Position numbers and translations under genes: made by a program | Shown here: piece by piece, positions 55,001-64,000 of the stretch | Layout of the letters: the number at the start of each line of letters is the position of its first letter | Numbering within the stretch: position 1 is the stretch's first letter | Notes under the pieces: model-generated | What the model was told of the DNA's origin: nothing | The model's database searches: none | What the model saw: the letters and a program-made list of their open reading frames with translations, nothing else | Assembly (NCBI RefSeq): GCF_000002595.2 | Contig: NC_057010.1 | Coordinates: 432,343-496,342, forward strand | Direction of reading: 5' to 3' | Length of the DNA: 64,000 nucleotides | Source: Chlamydomonas reinhardtii | Lineage: Eukaryota; Chlorophyta; Chlorophyceae; Chlamydomonadales; Chlamydomonadaceae

Positions 55001-55427
55001 GTCTCATGTGCTGCACATGTGCTGCACACAGATTGGCGAGGTGGTGGCGTTCCTGGCCTCTGACTCCTCCTCCTACATGACTGGTCAGGTGACGGCCGCG
55101 GGATGCGTGTCTGTGCATGTCGTGTGTCCTTGAGCCTGTGCGCCGGGGGGGGGGGGGGGCATTGCGTTTGATGAGGACTTAGATAAACTTGGATAAAATG
55201 CCCTTGGAGTAGCAAGGGCGCCCACATTATGTTCACACGCACTCTCCTCTTTTGCCTTCATCGACAGACGTGCACACACGCGCGCGCACACACGTGGTTT
55301 CAACCCTCTTACCTTCACATCCAACACGGCCATGCTCACATCCAACACGGCCATGCTCACATCCACCACGGCCCTACAGGTGCTGTACGTGGACGGCGGG
55401 CGGCTGGCTCTCAACTACACCGTGTGA
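52070..55427 (+). CDS. short-chain dehydrogenase/reductase (classical SDR)
   Basis: Ten exons: 52070-52183, 52506-52610, 52853-52912, 53083-53136, 53539-53592, 53869-53961, 54210-54298, 54621-54750, 55032-55088 and 55380-55427. All are in phase and give 267 residues, the normal length of a classical SDR. The cofactor motif is VTGGARGIG and the strand 2 end is VVLADVD, whose Asp favours NAD(H) over NADP(H). Next come VANAGIVKA (NAG motif), the catalytic serine in IVTMSSVNAV, and the YxxxK pair in IAGYNASKGGVNGLTR. PLGRIGEPDEIGEVVAFLAS and TGQVLYVDGGRLALNYTV complete the fold. The LNYTV end is shared with bacterial proteins annotated as glucose 1-dehydrogenase-like or 3-oxoacyl-ACP reductase-like. 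The substrate is unknown. With the start used here the protein has no targeting sequence and should be cytosolic. Confidence 0.9.
53614..53663 (+). repeat. intronic module A, copy 8
   Basis: GTAAATTCATAGCCCAAACT then AAACAAGCGAAACTAGCGGAGG, 21 bases after the 5' splice site of SDR intron 5, pointing inward. Confidence 0.7.
55316..55378. repeat. 21-base tandem repeat, about 2.7 copies
   Basis: CACATCCAACACGGCCATGC plus T, repeated directly in front of the last SDR exon, so the 3' splice site lies in or beside the last unit. Confidence 0.9.
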
Positions 55428-56093
55428 TGGGCGTGCCGCGGTTTGCGTGTGTGTGCCCCGTTGTGTCGCCTATGTTTGCGGGTGAGTAATCATGATGGTG
55501 AGAGGGGGCTGTTGCGGTGTTGTGACTGTTATCAGGTTGGGGAAGTGAGGTGGTGGGCCGCGGACGCAGTTGGGGAGCAAGAGCTGTGCGCAGGAGATCG
55601 GGCCTGTCGGGGCTGTAACTGGAGCCCAGCAGTTTGGCGGCTTTCTGGTATTTCGCTGCAGCTGCGCGGTACAATTTGGCCGTACGGCGTGATAGAGGCC
55701 TGAATACGGGTTCAGAGAAATGTTGGCTAGTGTGAATGCAAATGCAAGACGCCGTCGAGTTCTCCAGGCTAGCAAGCAGCAAGGGGTTATCAAGGAAGAT
55801 GAGGCGGCGGTGCATATCAGGATGATGGTGGCCTACTAGGAGATTACTGATACTGCATGCGTGCCGGTTTCGACTATGACTGTAGATGTGACTAGATGTG
55901 GCGGCAAGACAGCGACAAGTTACGAGCTGCGGGTCCGTCACAATGCCTGACGTCGCCGTGACTGCGAACTATAACCCGCCTCAGCCGGGTCAGGCGTTGA
56001 CCATCGATCGGGCGCGTGTACTCAAGACTCGCCGTCTCGCCGTGACCCAACCATACATACACACTTTACATTTTGTTATTTATTGGCATCATC
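55428..56093. other. spacer between SDR and MAPEG-like genes
   Basis: 666 bases in tandem orientation with no supported gene. It contains the SDR poly(A) signal (TGTAA at 55614-55618); the part beyond should be promoter and leader of the MAPEG-like gene. A plus-strand ATG at 55943 opens a short frame without recognisable content. Confidence 0.5.
55614..55618 (+). terminator. putative poly(A) signal of the SDR gene
   Basis: TGTAA, 187 bases after the SDR stop and the first on this strand. Confidence 0.5.
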
Positions 56094-57551
56094 ATGGCCC
56101 CGGCGCTATCCGTTCCGTTCACTCTCGCGACTGCAGGCACCCTCGGCGTCGTGTACGCCGGTGTGCAGCTGCGCGTGGGTCTGCACCGCCTTGGTTCCAA
56201 GTAGGTGCAGGGTTGCTAGCAGGGCTGAGACGCTTGCGCAGCGTGTTCGTGGAAATCGTCATCATCTGCCCTGTCATCACCTAGGCGTTTCGCTCCTGTT
56301 TTTTCCCGAGCAGGATTAACTTTGGCACCAAGACGGCCGCGGGCACTGAGGATGAGGAGCTGGTAGCCAAGTCCCGCGCCGGCGGCACCTTGGGGGTGAG
56401 CGGACGGGTGCACGCGCAACTTGTCGGAGAGTCGAGCCCGGCGTACGTGACCGCGCCTCGCTGCTGGGTCACTTACTGCGCGTTTATAGGTGTACATTGG
56501 CCCTTAAAATAGCCGGGTGGCCAGCTGCAGGGAAGCAAGCCGTTAAGCGCGTGTGTCGGGGATCGAATCGAAGCCTTGCTCGAGCCCTACTATGCCAGCG
56601 GCTGAGGTTAAGCGCTCGAGCCTTGGAACTGGCATCCTTACCAGCATGCCTACTCGTCGCTTGCTTAAATGCAACGAGGCGACCCATTTCTCCTTTCCGC
56701 TCCCCTCTCGGGCCCTCCCTACTGCTCTCGACATGCGACATACCCCTCCCTTCTGCTGCGCTCACTCCCCTCTTTTGTGCCCTGCAGGAGTTCGTGCCCA
56801 TCGGCGTGCTGCTCATGCTGCTGCTGGAGGCCGGCACCCCCCTGCCCGCCAACCTGGTGGCCGCATACGGCGCGGTGTTTGGCGTGTCGCGCCTGACGCA
56901 CGCCTACGCCATTGCCAACTCCAACAACAAGAACGTGAGTGGGTGACCAGACTAAAGCGGTCGAAGGGAATGACAATGAGGGGGCACTGAACGAAGGTCA
57001 TAGGGGTTGCAAAAGGGATAGTAGGAAGGGATTAGGGGAAGCGGGGTAGATAGAGATGGTGCCGCTGGGGATGCCATGCACGGTTCATGCCCACGGTGCG
57101 TACCCTCACTGTGACCGACCGGGGGCATCTGAGGCTCTCGCCGGCCGGCTCCTACACATTGTTAAGGCTACGCCTAGTATACCGTACGCGACGCGCGGAA
57201 CGGCGTGACAGGCCTAGCGCGCAACCAGCCGATTCAATCCTCGCGCCATGTCCTGCCGTGCCCTGTTGTGCCCGGACTTCATCATGGATACCCCAACACA
57301 ATTCGCGCAATCAGCCTGTCCTGACCCACCTCGAATAGACCCCACCTTCACCTCTCCCTCGCCACCATTAGCATCATACCTACCTTGCCATCACCTGCCC
57401 CCCTACCGCCTTGTGGCGCCTCAATCTCTCTGCCTGCCTGTAGTGGGACCACGGCCCCACCCGCAAGTATAGCTTCATCGCCACCATCCTGTCGCTGGTG
57501 ACGGCGGGCGGCTACGTGGCCTTCCAGGGAGCCAAGGCGCTGCGCAAGTAG
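56094..57551 (+). CDS. MAPEG-family-like membrane protein
   Basis: Four exons: 56094-56200, 56314-56395, 56788-56934 and 57444-57551. All are in phase and give 147 residues, the normal MAPEG length. Four hydrophobic helices are visible: SVPFTLATAGTLGVVYAGVQ, EFVPIGVLLMLLLEA, LVAAYGAVFGVSRLTHAYAI and FIATILSLVTAGGYVAFQGA. Between helices 1 and 2 the sequence RVGLHRLGSKINFG and SRAGGTLGEFVPIGVLLMLL matches the R-x-x-x-x-x-N/E-x-x-P pattern of the YecN-like group of MAPEG proteins. Helix 3 carries the GR/SR..HA signature. MAPEG members include microsomal glutathione transferases and leukotriene synthases. Whether this one is enzymatically active cannot be judged. The expected location is the endoplasmic reticulum or another internal membrane. 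Confidence 0.78.
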
Positions 57552-58088
57552 GCAGGCAGCGGCGGGCGGTGGCGGCGAGGAGGCCTGGCTAGCACCGGGC
57601 GGGCTGCGCTGCGGTAACTGCGTGGAGAGGGCTGCAGAGGCTTTGGCGTTGTGTACGAGTCAAGGCGCTCGTGGGCGCCTGCACAGGCTGCCTCAGTAGA
57701 GGATGACAAGACGTGTGGCGTGATGTGTTTGATTGTGTTCGTGGCGAAGGAGCCGCGAGATGGAGAGTGACAAGTGTTACATGCAGTGACTTTGGAAACT
57801 GTGTGCATGTGGTGGTGCATCTATGCCGACATGGAAACGCAGGATTGCATGACGGAATTGTTTGTGACTACGCCAACATTACATCAGCAAGGCCTGTACA
57901 ATCCGCGCGTAGGCAATCAGCATGGTGATGGCGAGCCGGGATTGCCGGATTGGCAGGTGATCTGGCCGGGGAGCTGCGATGTCGCATGTACCGTCCCACC
58001 TCAGCAACATAATCTTGCACGTACACGCACATACGCTAGTCGGCACCAGCACAACCTCTCACAGAAGCGATGTCAGGGCATCTGCATT
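57552..58088. other. convergent intergenic region
   Basis: 537 bases between the MAPEG-like stop and the end of ankyrin-type gene 2. A minus-strand TGTAA at 57879-57883 fits the ankyrin-type gene. No clear plus-strand TGTAA was seen for the MAPEG-like gene. Confidence 0.5.
57879..57883 (-). terminator. putative poly(A) signal of ankyrin-type gene 2
   Basis: TGTAA on the minus strand, 206 bases past the stop at 58089. Confidence 0.45.
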
Positions 58089-61000
58089 CTACTTCTTGTG
58101 CAGCAGGCGTTTCAGCCCCCGCCAGAAGCCGCCGCGACTGTCAGATCCCCCGAACCCGCCGGCGCTGGTCTGCCCTGTCGTCGGCTCCTTCCCTGCATGC
58201 ATGAAAGGGCACGTGGCGCACTATAGGTCAGGCAGCGTGCCAGACAGTGGACAATTAAGCAGATTCGAGCGTCTGATCGCGCGGCATCGGCATTCACATG
58301 CACTCATGCAGCCGCAGCCCATGCATAACATGTCCACCCAAGCATACCCTCACCTGCGCCGCCACCGCCGCCACCGCCGCCACGGACTCCTCCTCCGAGC
58401 CCGATCAGCGCCCTCAGCCCGCCCCACCGCTGTGCCTTGAGCCACTGCCGCAGTTCCGGGAAGTGCTCATTGGGGTCTGCGTCCACGTCCACGTGGCAGC
58501 TGCCAGCCAGGGCGCGGCGCGCGTGCTTGGGCAGCGGCTTGAGCCCCGCCGCCACGTCCCAGCCCAGGCGCTGCAGGCAGCGGAGCCCCATGAGGTCGCC
58601 CTGCGCCACCGCCTGGGCCACCACCTCGTGGCGCTGCGAGGCCGAGGGAAAGGCGTGTGTACCGGTGTGCATGTGCGGCAAGTGTCAAAATTTATAACCG
58701 TGGGAAAGCAAACCGCTACACTGAGTGGTGGTGAAGACTCATTGACCAAGTACCGCAACACTGGAGCGGCGGGGTACCAGAAACATGCCATTGCCGCTAT
58801 GCCGGGGACTCGAGTACACAGCAGCCACCTGCTGCGTGCCAAGCCCTGCCGCCGCCCCTGCACCCAAAGGCTCTCACCTGGCCGCTGTGCCTCGGCCGCG
58901 GGCAGCGCCACTCCGCCAGAAGCTCCATCGCCTCGCAGCAGCCGCCGCGCGCAGCCAGCAGCCACGACCGCGCGTCCGCCTCGCAACCGCGCTCGTGCAG
59001 CCAGCGCATCACATCTGTGGCGCCGCCAAAGGCCGCCGCCGCCATCAGGCGCGGAGACAGCAGCTCAGCCAGCCGCTCACGCGCGGCCTCGCCTTCGGCA
59101 CTGTTTGCTGCAGCAAGCTGGTGGCTGCAGGCAGCAGCCGCAGCAGCAACAGCAGCAGCAGTGCCGGGGCCATCCGCCGTGGTGGCGGCCACAGCCGCGG
59201 CCGTGGCGGCCGTGGCCGCCTCCGGCTGGATTGCAACTGCGCCCGCACTCACGGCTCCTTCAGTGCCTGTGTTGACGCCTGGCACGGCGGTGCCTGCCCC
59301 CGCCCCCGCCTCCGCCGCCGCCTCTGCTGCAGGTGCAGCTGCCTCTGCTACAGTCGCTACAGCCGCTGCCGCAATTGGCGGCTGCAGCTGCACCAGCTCT
59401 GTCAGGTAGGCCAGGGTAGTCAGGTGTCCGGCCAGCGCCGCCCGTTTGGCGGCCTCAGGCACCCACGCCCACGGCTGAGGCCTGCATGTCACGGCATAAC
59501 ACACACACGGTCATATCACACCTGCACTTAGGTTTATGCAAAACATATACACATGAAGCAAGAAGCACATATGAGTTGGTACGCGGACTCACACATGCAT
59601 TCCACTGGCATAAGGTGACCCTGAAGGGTCGACCCTGCTGAAAGACACATGACCAAAGCACGTGTAGCACTCTGTGCCCTGCCACATAGCATCGTGCGCC
59701 GCACCTGGTCACCAACTCCACGCCTCCGTCCTCGCCATCACCTCCTCCGCCTCGACGACCTCCTCCGTCGGTTGGAGAGGGCACGGCCGCCGCCGCCGCG
59801 AGCCCCATCTGCTCCACCACCAACTTCAGCCCCGGTGTGAAGCCCAGCGCCGAGAGCACCAGCAGGCGTTCCGCTACGTTGTTGTCATACAGGCGCCCGC
59901 GGCCCCACTGTTGCGTCCCGCCGTCTCCCTTGTCCGGCCCCTGCTCCCGCTGCATCTCCAGCAGCGCGGCGAAGGAGGTCAGGTCACCCAGCTTGGCCGC
60001 GCCGTGAACGGCATGAGGCCGCAGCGACAGCGGGATGTGGGCGCCGCGGCGGAGCAGCCAGCACACGCGCTCCGCGCCGGCGCCGGGCGGCCCCGGCACG
60101 GAGGCGGCGACGATGCAGACGCTGTCGAAGGCTGCGGACGGGAAGTTGGGCCCGCCGTCTAGAGACATGAGCCTGGAGGGGACGGAGCGTAAGTGAGGGA
60201 GAGACGCATGACTGGTGAGGCTGGCTTGTGCAGGTGGAGTGACCGAGCGTGTTGGGATAGGTAGGTTGGGCCTTTGCGACGAACAAGCACTCGCAATAAC
60301 CATAACACTGCGGTGGCGGCTGCGTGTACAGGTTAGCACCACCCACAACCACTTGGCAAGAACATCGATACGCCCATCCCATCAGCTTGCTTAAGACCTT
60401 ACCCGTATTACCTGGGGCACCGCACCCGCACCCAGGCCCGCACCCAGGCCCGCACCCAAGCCCGCACCCGAGGCCGCACCCAAGCCCGCTCACCAGTCCA
60501 CCTTCTCCCGCCACTCCGGGTGCTGGCTGCCCGCAGCCGTCTCAATGCTGATCCGGATCCAGCTGGAGGTGTAGGCGTTGCAGCAGCCGTCATGGTTGCT
60601 CCGGGGGAAGAACGCCGCGTGCAGCGCGAGCATCCACGCCAGCGGCGCGCCCGCCGACGCAGAGATCATCAGGCTGGGGCCTAGGCCCGACTCGGCCCGG
60701 GCGAGCTGTGGCGCGTGTGCCAGCCGCGGCGGCGGCGGGAAGCCGTGGGGCTCCTGCAACGGCGGCGTGGAGGAGGTGGACGCGCCGGCGGCGCCGGCAT
60801 GCGTGCCTGTGGCCGCCGCGGTGTCCTCCTGGTCATGCTCCTCCTCGAGAGGCGGCGGCTCGACCACCTCCTCCCCGTTCCGGTAGCTGTCACGCCACCG
60901 CTGGTCGTGCTGCAGCAGGCGTCGGCCGTACACCTCCAGGATCTGTTGCCACGACAGCGCACGAGGACGAGCACAGGGGAATGCAGGGGAGCATAGAAAA

Positions 61001-62707
61001 GCATTACGAACGAACAGGATGTGCAGCCGTGAGGTTCAGCGGTATTGTAAGGCCCGGTAGCTCCTCTGCAGGTTTACCGTGGTTTGCATGAATACGGTAC
61101 CTGCTGCTGGGCGGCACAGCCAGACCCGCCCCGTCCCTCTCAACCCCCTGCCGCCCGGATTGCCGTACACGGTAGTAGATACCGTACACTCACCCACGCC
61201 GCCAGCCGCAGGTGGCCGTACCGCAGCGCAGTGCCGGCGAGGGTGTGCAGGTGCCACATGCGCATGATGAAAGTCAGGCCCGTGCCGGTGCCGGCGCTGG
61301 CCTTGCCCTTGCCCTCTTCCTTTCCCGCGGCGCTCTTTTGCTCGGAGCTTGTGTGCACAGCCTCCAGCACCTGGGTTGAATTGTTAGGCAAGCAATTGCT
61401 TTGTTTTACAGGCACATGTGCGCAGCCTTCTGTAGAGGTAGCAGGATTTCACTGAGACCTACACAGCGCCCAGCTCTCCAACAGCTCTCCAAGTCTGCTG
61501 GTTTTGTGCCACTGAGCACCAGCAACTCCACGCCAGCCCTCTACACAACAGTTTACACCAGTTCCACCCTTCACCCCTCGCGTCACACGCCCCTCCAGCA
61601 CTCACCCACTCTAGCACATGTTGCTGTCCATGCCGCGCCGCCGCACATGCCAACTGCTCGGCGCACAGCGCGCTCCGCCGGCCCGCCACGGCCTCGGCCG
61701 CCGCCGCCTGCAGCAGCGACAGGCAGCCGCCTGCGGCAGCGGCTTTCATGGTAGCGAGGGCGCTGCACTGCTGCAAGTTGGCATCCACCCAACTGCAAGG
61801 GAGGGTGTAAAATTGATAGGGTTGCCGAGGTACCGGTGTGACAAGTAGCTTGTACGTGAGTGGTTTGTAAATGGGGCTGCAGGTGCCTTGCAGGTAGTGT
61901 GAAGGAGGGCACGCAGCCTCACCAGATGACCATACCCGCCGTAGCCTCTCCGTACCCCACGCACAGTGCTGCCGCGCACTGTCAATCTAACATTCCGTCA
62001 ATCTGTCAAACTGTTGGTCGCCATTTGAACACGCACCTGCACACCTCGGCGCTGCTGGCGCTGCCGTCCTTAAGCAGGTCTGCTGGCGGGCGGCAATCGG
62101 CAGCGGCCAGCGCGGCCTGCAGGTTAGCCAGGACGCCCGAGCCCGCCACCAGGCGCAGCAGCTCGCGGCGCTTGGAGAGCGACAGCGAGCGGGCCGCGCC
62201 GGGTGTGACTGCGTCGCCCCAGTGAAGCCTGGCGGGGGAGAGGTGGGGATGGAGGGCTATGGCTGAGAGAGGCAGCGTAATGATGGAGCTGCCAAGTACT
62301 AACAAGCAAGCGTAGTTACTTGCACGAGATGCAAGGCCCCACGTGGAAATGGTGCATAACAATCACCCGGGAAAGCTGTCCCCGCCTGAACTGCCCTATC
62401 TGTTCGTTCCCTGCCGCCAATCATGTTATGTCGTTGACAAATGGCAGTATTGAAACCTGGCTTGCCTGAAGGTCGTGTTGGACACGGGCTTTGAGAGGTG
62501 CAGGCGGCGGAAGCGGGGCGCGACCAGGGCGCGGGCCGCGGCGCGGCAGGTCAGGCGCAGACCGTCAGCCACGTCGTTGTCAGGCAGCGACCCCGCCACC
62601 CGCTCGAGGATCTCGACAGGCAGCGAGTTGAAACCAGCCGAATCCGTGTTGGATGTGTCATCTAGTGGCGGGGCGGTGGCGATAGGCTTGGCAGAAGCCG
62701 AAGCCAT
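58089..62707 (-). CDS. F-box-like/ankyrin-type repeat protein 2
   Basis: Nine exons: 62707-62466, 62228-62037, 61792-61606, 61370-61194, 60942-60494, 60172-59705, 59481-58878, 58633-58354 and 58174-58089. All are in phase and give 894 residues. The F-box-like start is FNSLPVEILERVAGSLPDND, with RLTCRAAARALVAPRFRRLH and later SLSKRRELLRLVAGSGVLAN. These match the same family as the gene at 38.3-45.6 kb. Ankyrin-like helical repeats follow, for example HAVHGAAKLGDLTSFAALLE and AKRAALAGHLTTLAYLTELV, with an Ala-rich insert, then AAAAFGGATDVMRWLHERG. The last exon encodes SRGGFWRGLKRLLHKK, an amphipathic basic end. Intron 1 opens GCAAGC after TTCAG, a GC-AG intron. A frame continuing past exon 8 to a stop at 58304 is a possible intron-retention form. 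Adaptor function is inferred. Confidence 0.83.
60417..60492. repeat. (CGCACCCAGGCC)n-like minisatellite
   Basis: About six units of 12 bases (CGCACCCARGCC with variants), directly adjoining the 5' splice site of ankyrin-type gene 2 intron 5. Confidence 0.9.
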
Positions 62708-63408
62708 GGCTGGGGAGATCGGGTAGGAAGGCGTGGCTGCGTGGAGTTGTGGACTCAGTCGGGGCCCAGGCCTCGTCCAGGACGCCGCTTTACGCTCCAG
62801 TGTAGTTGCCGCGCGGTCAAGTTTGTACTCTCCTTTTGCGGCCTAGCGACCCGACAAAGCTAAGCTGTCACCCACAACGCGACATGTGCGGATGCGAAGT
62901 CCAATGAACCAGGAACTGCACAACCAGGACCCTACGTCTTGTTAAAAGCATGACATAGATTCAATTGTCTGCAGCAATATGGCTGGGGCAATAGCTGAAA
63001 GGTTGGGACTGCCGAGCTGTGCATGTGGCGTGCTCTGCTCAATCCTAGTGCAACGAAGCTTCGTTCACATAGTAGGCATGCATTCTGCTGGATTAGCATT
63101 CATTTACATGCATGTCGGCGCAATCTGCATCGGCGCGATCGGCAGCCCAATGCTGCCAGACTGCCCAGACACACTCATGTGACCCGATCACACTTGCCGC
63201 ATGCTTTCACCACTCAGGCCATACCTCGAAAGTCACCCATCTGCAGTATCCCGTCATCTCTCAGTCCTGGACAGCTAGCGCACACCGTCCAGGCCTGCGT
63301 GCTCATCACGGCCCGTGCAACCAGCCGGGCAGAACAAAGGCGACGTGCCAGGTCCTCACAAGGTGAATTCGCTTCACGGCTTCGCCCATCCCCTGCACCA
63401 CCTTTAAG
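62708..63408. other. intergenic, upstream of ankyrin-type gene 2
   Basis: 700 bases, AT-richer around 62810-63000, with only short open frames. It must contain the promoter of ankyrin-type gene 2. I see no clear TATA box in the first 150 bases. Confidence 0.5.
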
Positions 63409-63450
63409 AAAACCCAAAACCCTAAAACCCTAAACCCTAAAACCCTAAAA
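63409..63450. repeat. interstitial telomere-type array (CCCTAAAA)n
   Basis: About five units of CCCTAAAA, one shortened to CCCTAAA and the first reading CCCAAAA. CCCTAAAA/TTTTAGGG is the telomere repeat of Chlamydomonas. A doubled CTCCTGTAT follows at once. The array is short and has sequence on both sides. Confidence 0.9.
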
Positions 63451-63802
63451 GTCTCCTGTATCTCCTGTATCTAGCCGTGATAGCGCCGCCTATGCATGTG
63501 GCAAACATACCGGCGCGTCCCAATGTAGGCACGCGGGTTGCCGCTGCAAGAACACACACGGCCACATCGTGTGCACGTCCCCTAGTGACCTGTCACGTAG
63601 CCTAGCCCCACGTTCGCAGCAAGCACTCCTCCCTACCCCACCAGGGGCTTGTGACCACTGCCCGCCATCACCGTTGCCCGCCGCTCAGCACGCCCCGCCG
63701 AGTTTGAGCCATGCGACTTTTTGTCAGACGGTACCATTCACCCCTGGAGGAGTCAACCAAAACAAGCTACTCCCTAGGTCCGCCAGCCTGCAGGGCCCTT
63801 AC
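63451..63802. other. right-flank stretch, nothing recognised
   Basis: Between the telomere-type array and the possible edge gene I see only short open frames. It may be an intron of that gene, since a GTAAGG donor opens it on the minus strand. Confidence 0.35.
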
Positions 63803-64000
63803 CTCCGCTGCTCTAGCAGAGCCACCCCCTCCGCGCTCGCCAGTCGCTGTCCGAAACAACCTCCCATGAGCTGCTGCTACTACTCTCACACAGCCGCTGC
63901 ACAGCTGCCGCAGCGGCCCTCAGCAGCTCCTTGTGCCATAGCAGCTCCTTGCTCCCGCCCTGTCCCCGCGCTGCACCCGCGTCAAGCGCCTCCGCCAGCT
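63803..64000 (-). CDS. possible partial gene entering from the right edge
   Basis: The minus strand from 64000 is open as LAEALDAGAARGQGGSKELL and onward to HKELLRAAAAAVQRLCESS, helical and coding-like, until a stop at 63813. A different frame just downstream reads GQRLASAEGVALLEQR and ends at a good GTAAGG donor at 63803/63802. Either one frame holds the true exon, or an unseen intron separates them. No family recognised, and the gene continues outside the window. Confidence 0.3.

Noticed and set aside
1-64000. tRNA or rRNA genes
   Set aside because: I looked for cloverleaf-like and conserved rRNA segments and saw none; a covariance-model search would be needed to exclude them.

Overview
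The window is nuclear DNA of a green alga of the Chlamydomonas/volvocine lineage. The sequence is GC-rich, its genes have many introns (about 97 in eleven well-resolved genes), and (CA)n/(TG)n tracts are common in introns. Putative TGTAA poly(A) signals follow several genes, a CCCTAAAA telomere-type array lies near the right end, and the lineage's expanded F-box/ankyrin and BTB-like families are present. The species cannot be named from the sequence alone. Gene models were built by hand from splice sites and reading-frame continuity. No transcript evidence was available.

Layout, left to right. 1-1193: left flank. 1194-2391 (-): BTB-like gene 1. 2895-4293 (-): uncertain coiled-coil gene. 5275-12393 (-): TBC-domain RabGAP, 15 exons. 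12960-18135 (+): YqeH/BPG2-type circularly permuted GTPase, 12 exons. 18315-19610 (+) and 21129-22413 (+): BTB-like genes 2 and 3, separated by a decayed duplication that includes a relic of the GTPase 3' end. 22414-24356: little sense, with a degenerate MYND-finger relic. 24357-30366 (-): F-box/LRR protein, 14 exons. 30705-37243 (+): AFG1/LACE1-type AAA ATPase, 13 exons. 38272-45577 (-): F-box-like/ankyrin-type protein 1, 14 exons. 46034-48963 (+): class I SAM methyltransferase, 7 exons. 49696-51683 (-): FKBP-type immunophilin with a twin-arginine lumenal signal, 6 exons. 52070-55427 (+): short-chain dehydrogenase, 10 exons. 56094-57551 (+): MAPEG-like membrane protein, 4 exons. 58089-62707 (-): F-box-like/ankyrin-type protein 2, 9 exons. 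62708-64000: right flank with the telomere-type array and the possible 3' part of another minus-strand gene.

From 5 kb onward most genes alternate in orientation. This gives four compact divergent promoter regions (TBC/GTPase, F-box-LRR/ATPase, ankyrin 1/methyltransferase, FKBP/SDR) and several tail-to-tail ends. The genes do not form a pathway. Two sets stand out: organelle genes (GTPase, AFG1 ATPase, lumenal FKBP), and six likely ubiquitin-ligase adaptors (three BTB-like, one F-box/LRR, two F-box/ankyrin).

The most unusual signal is in the introns. Four short repeat modules recur, nearly all inside introns. Many sit within about 20-60 bases of a splice site, or are joined to one by a TG tract. 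Where they are near an edge they point the same way relative to it. In the last TBC intron one module forms inverted repeats at both ends of a 433-base intron. This resembles intron-generating (introner-like) or intron-targeting non-autonomous DNA elements. GC-AG introns are also frequent, at five or six in the window.
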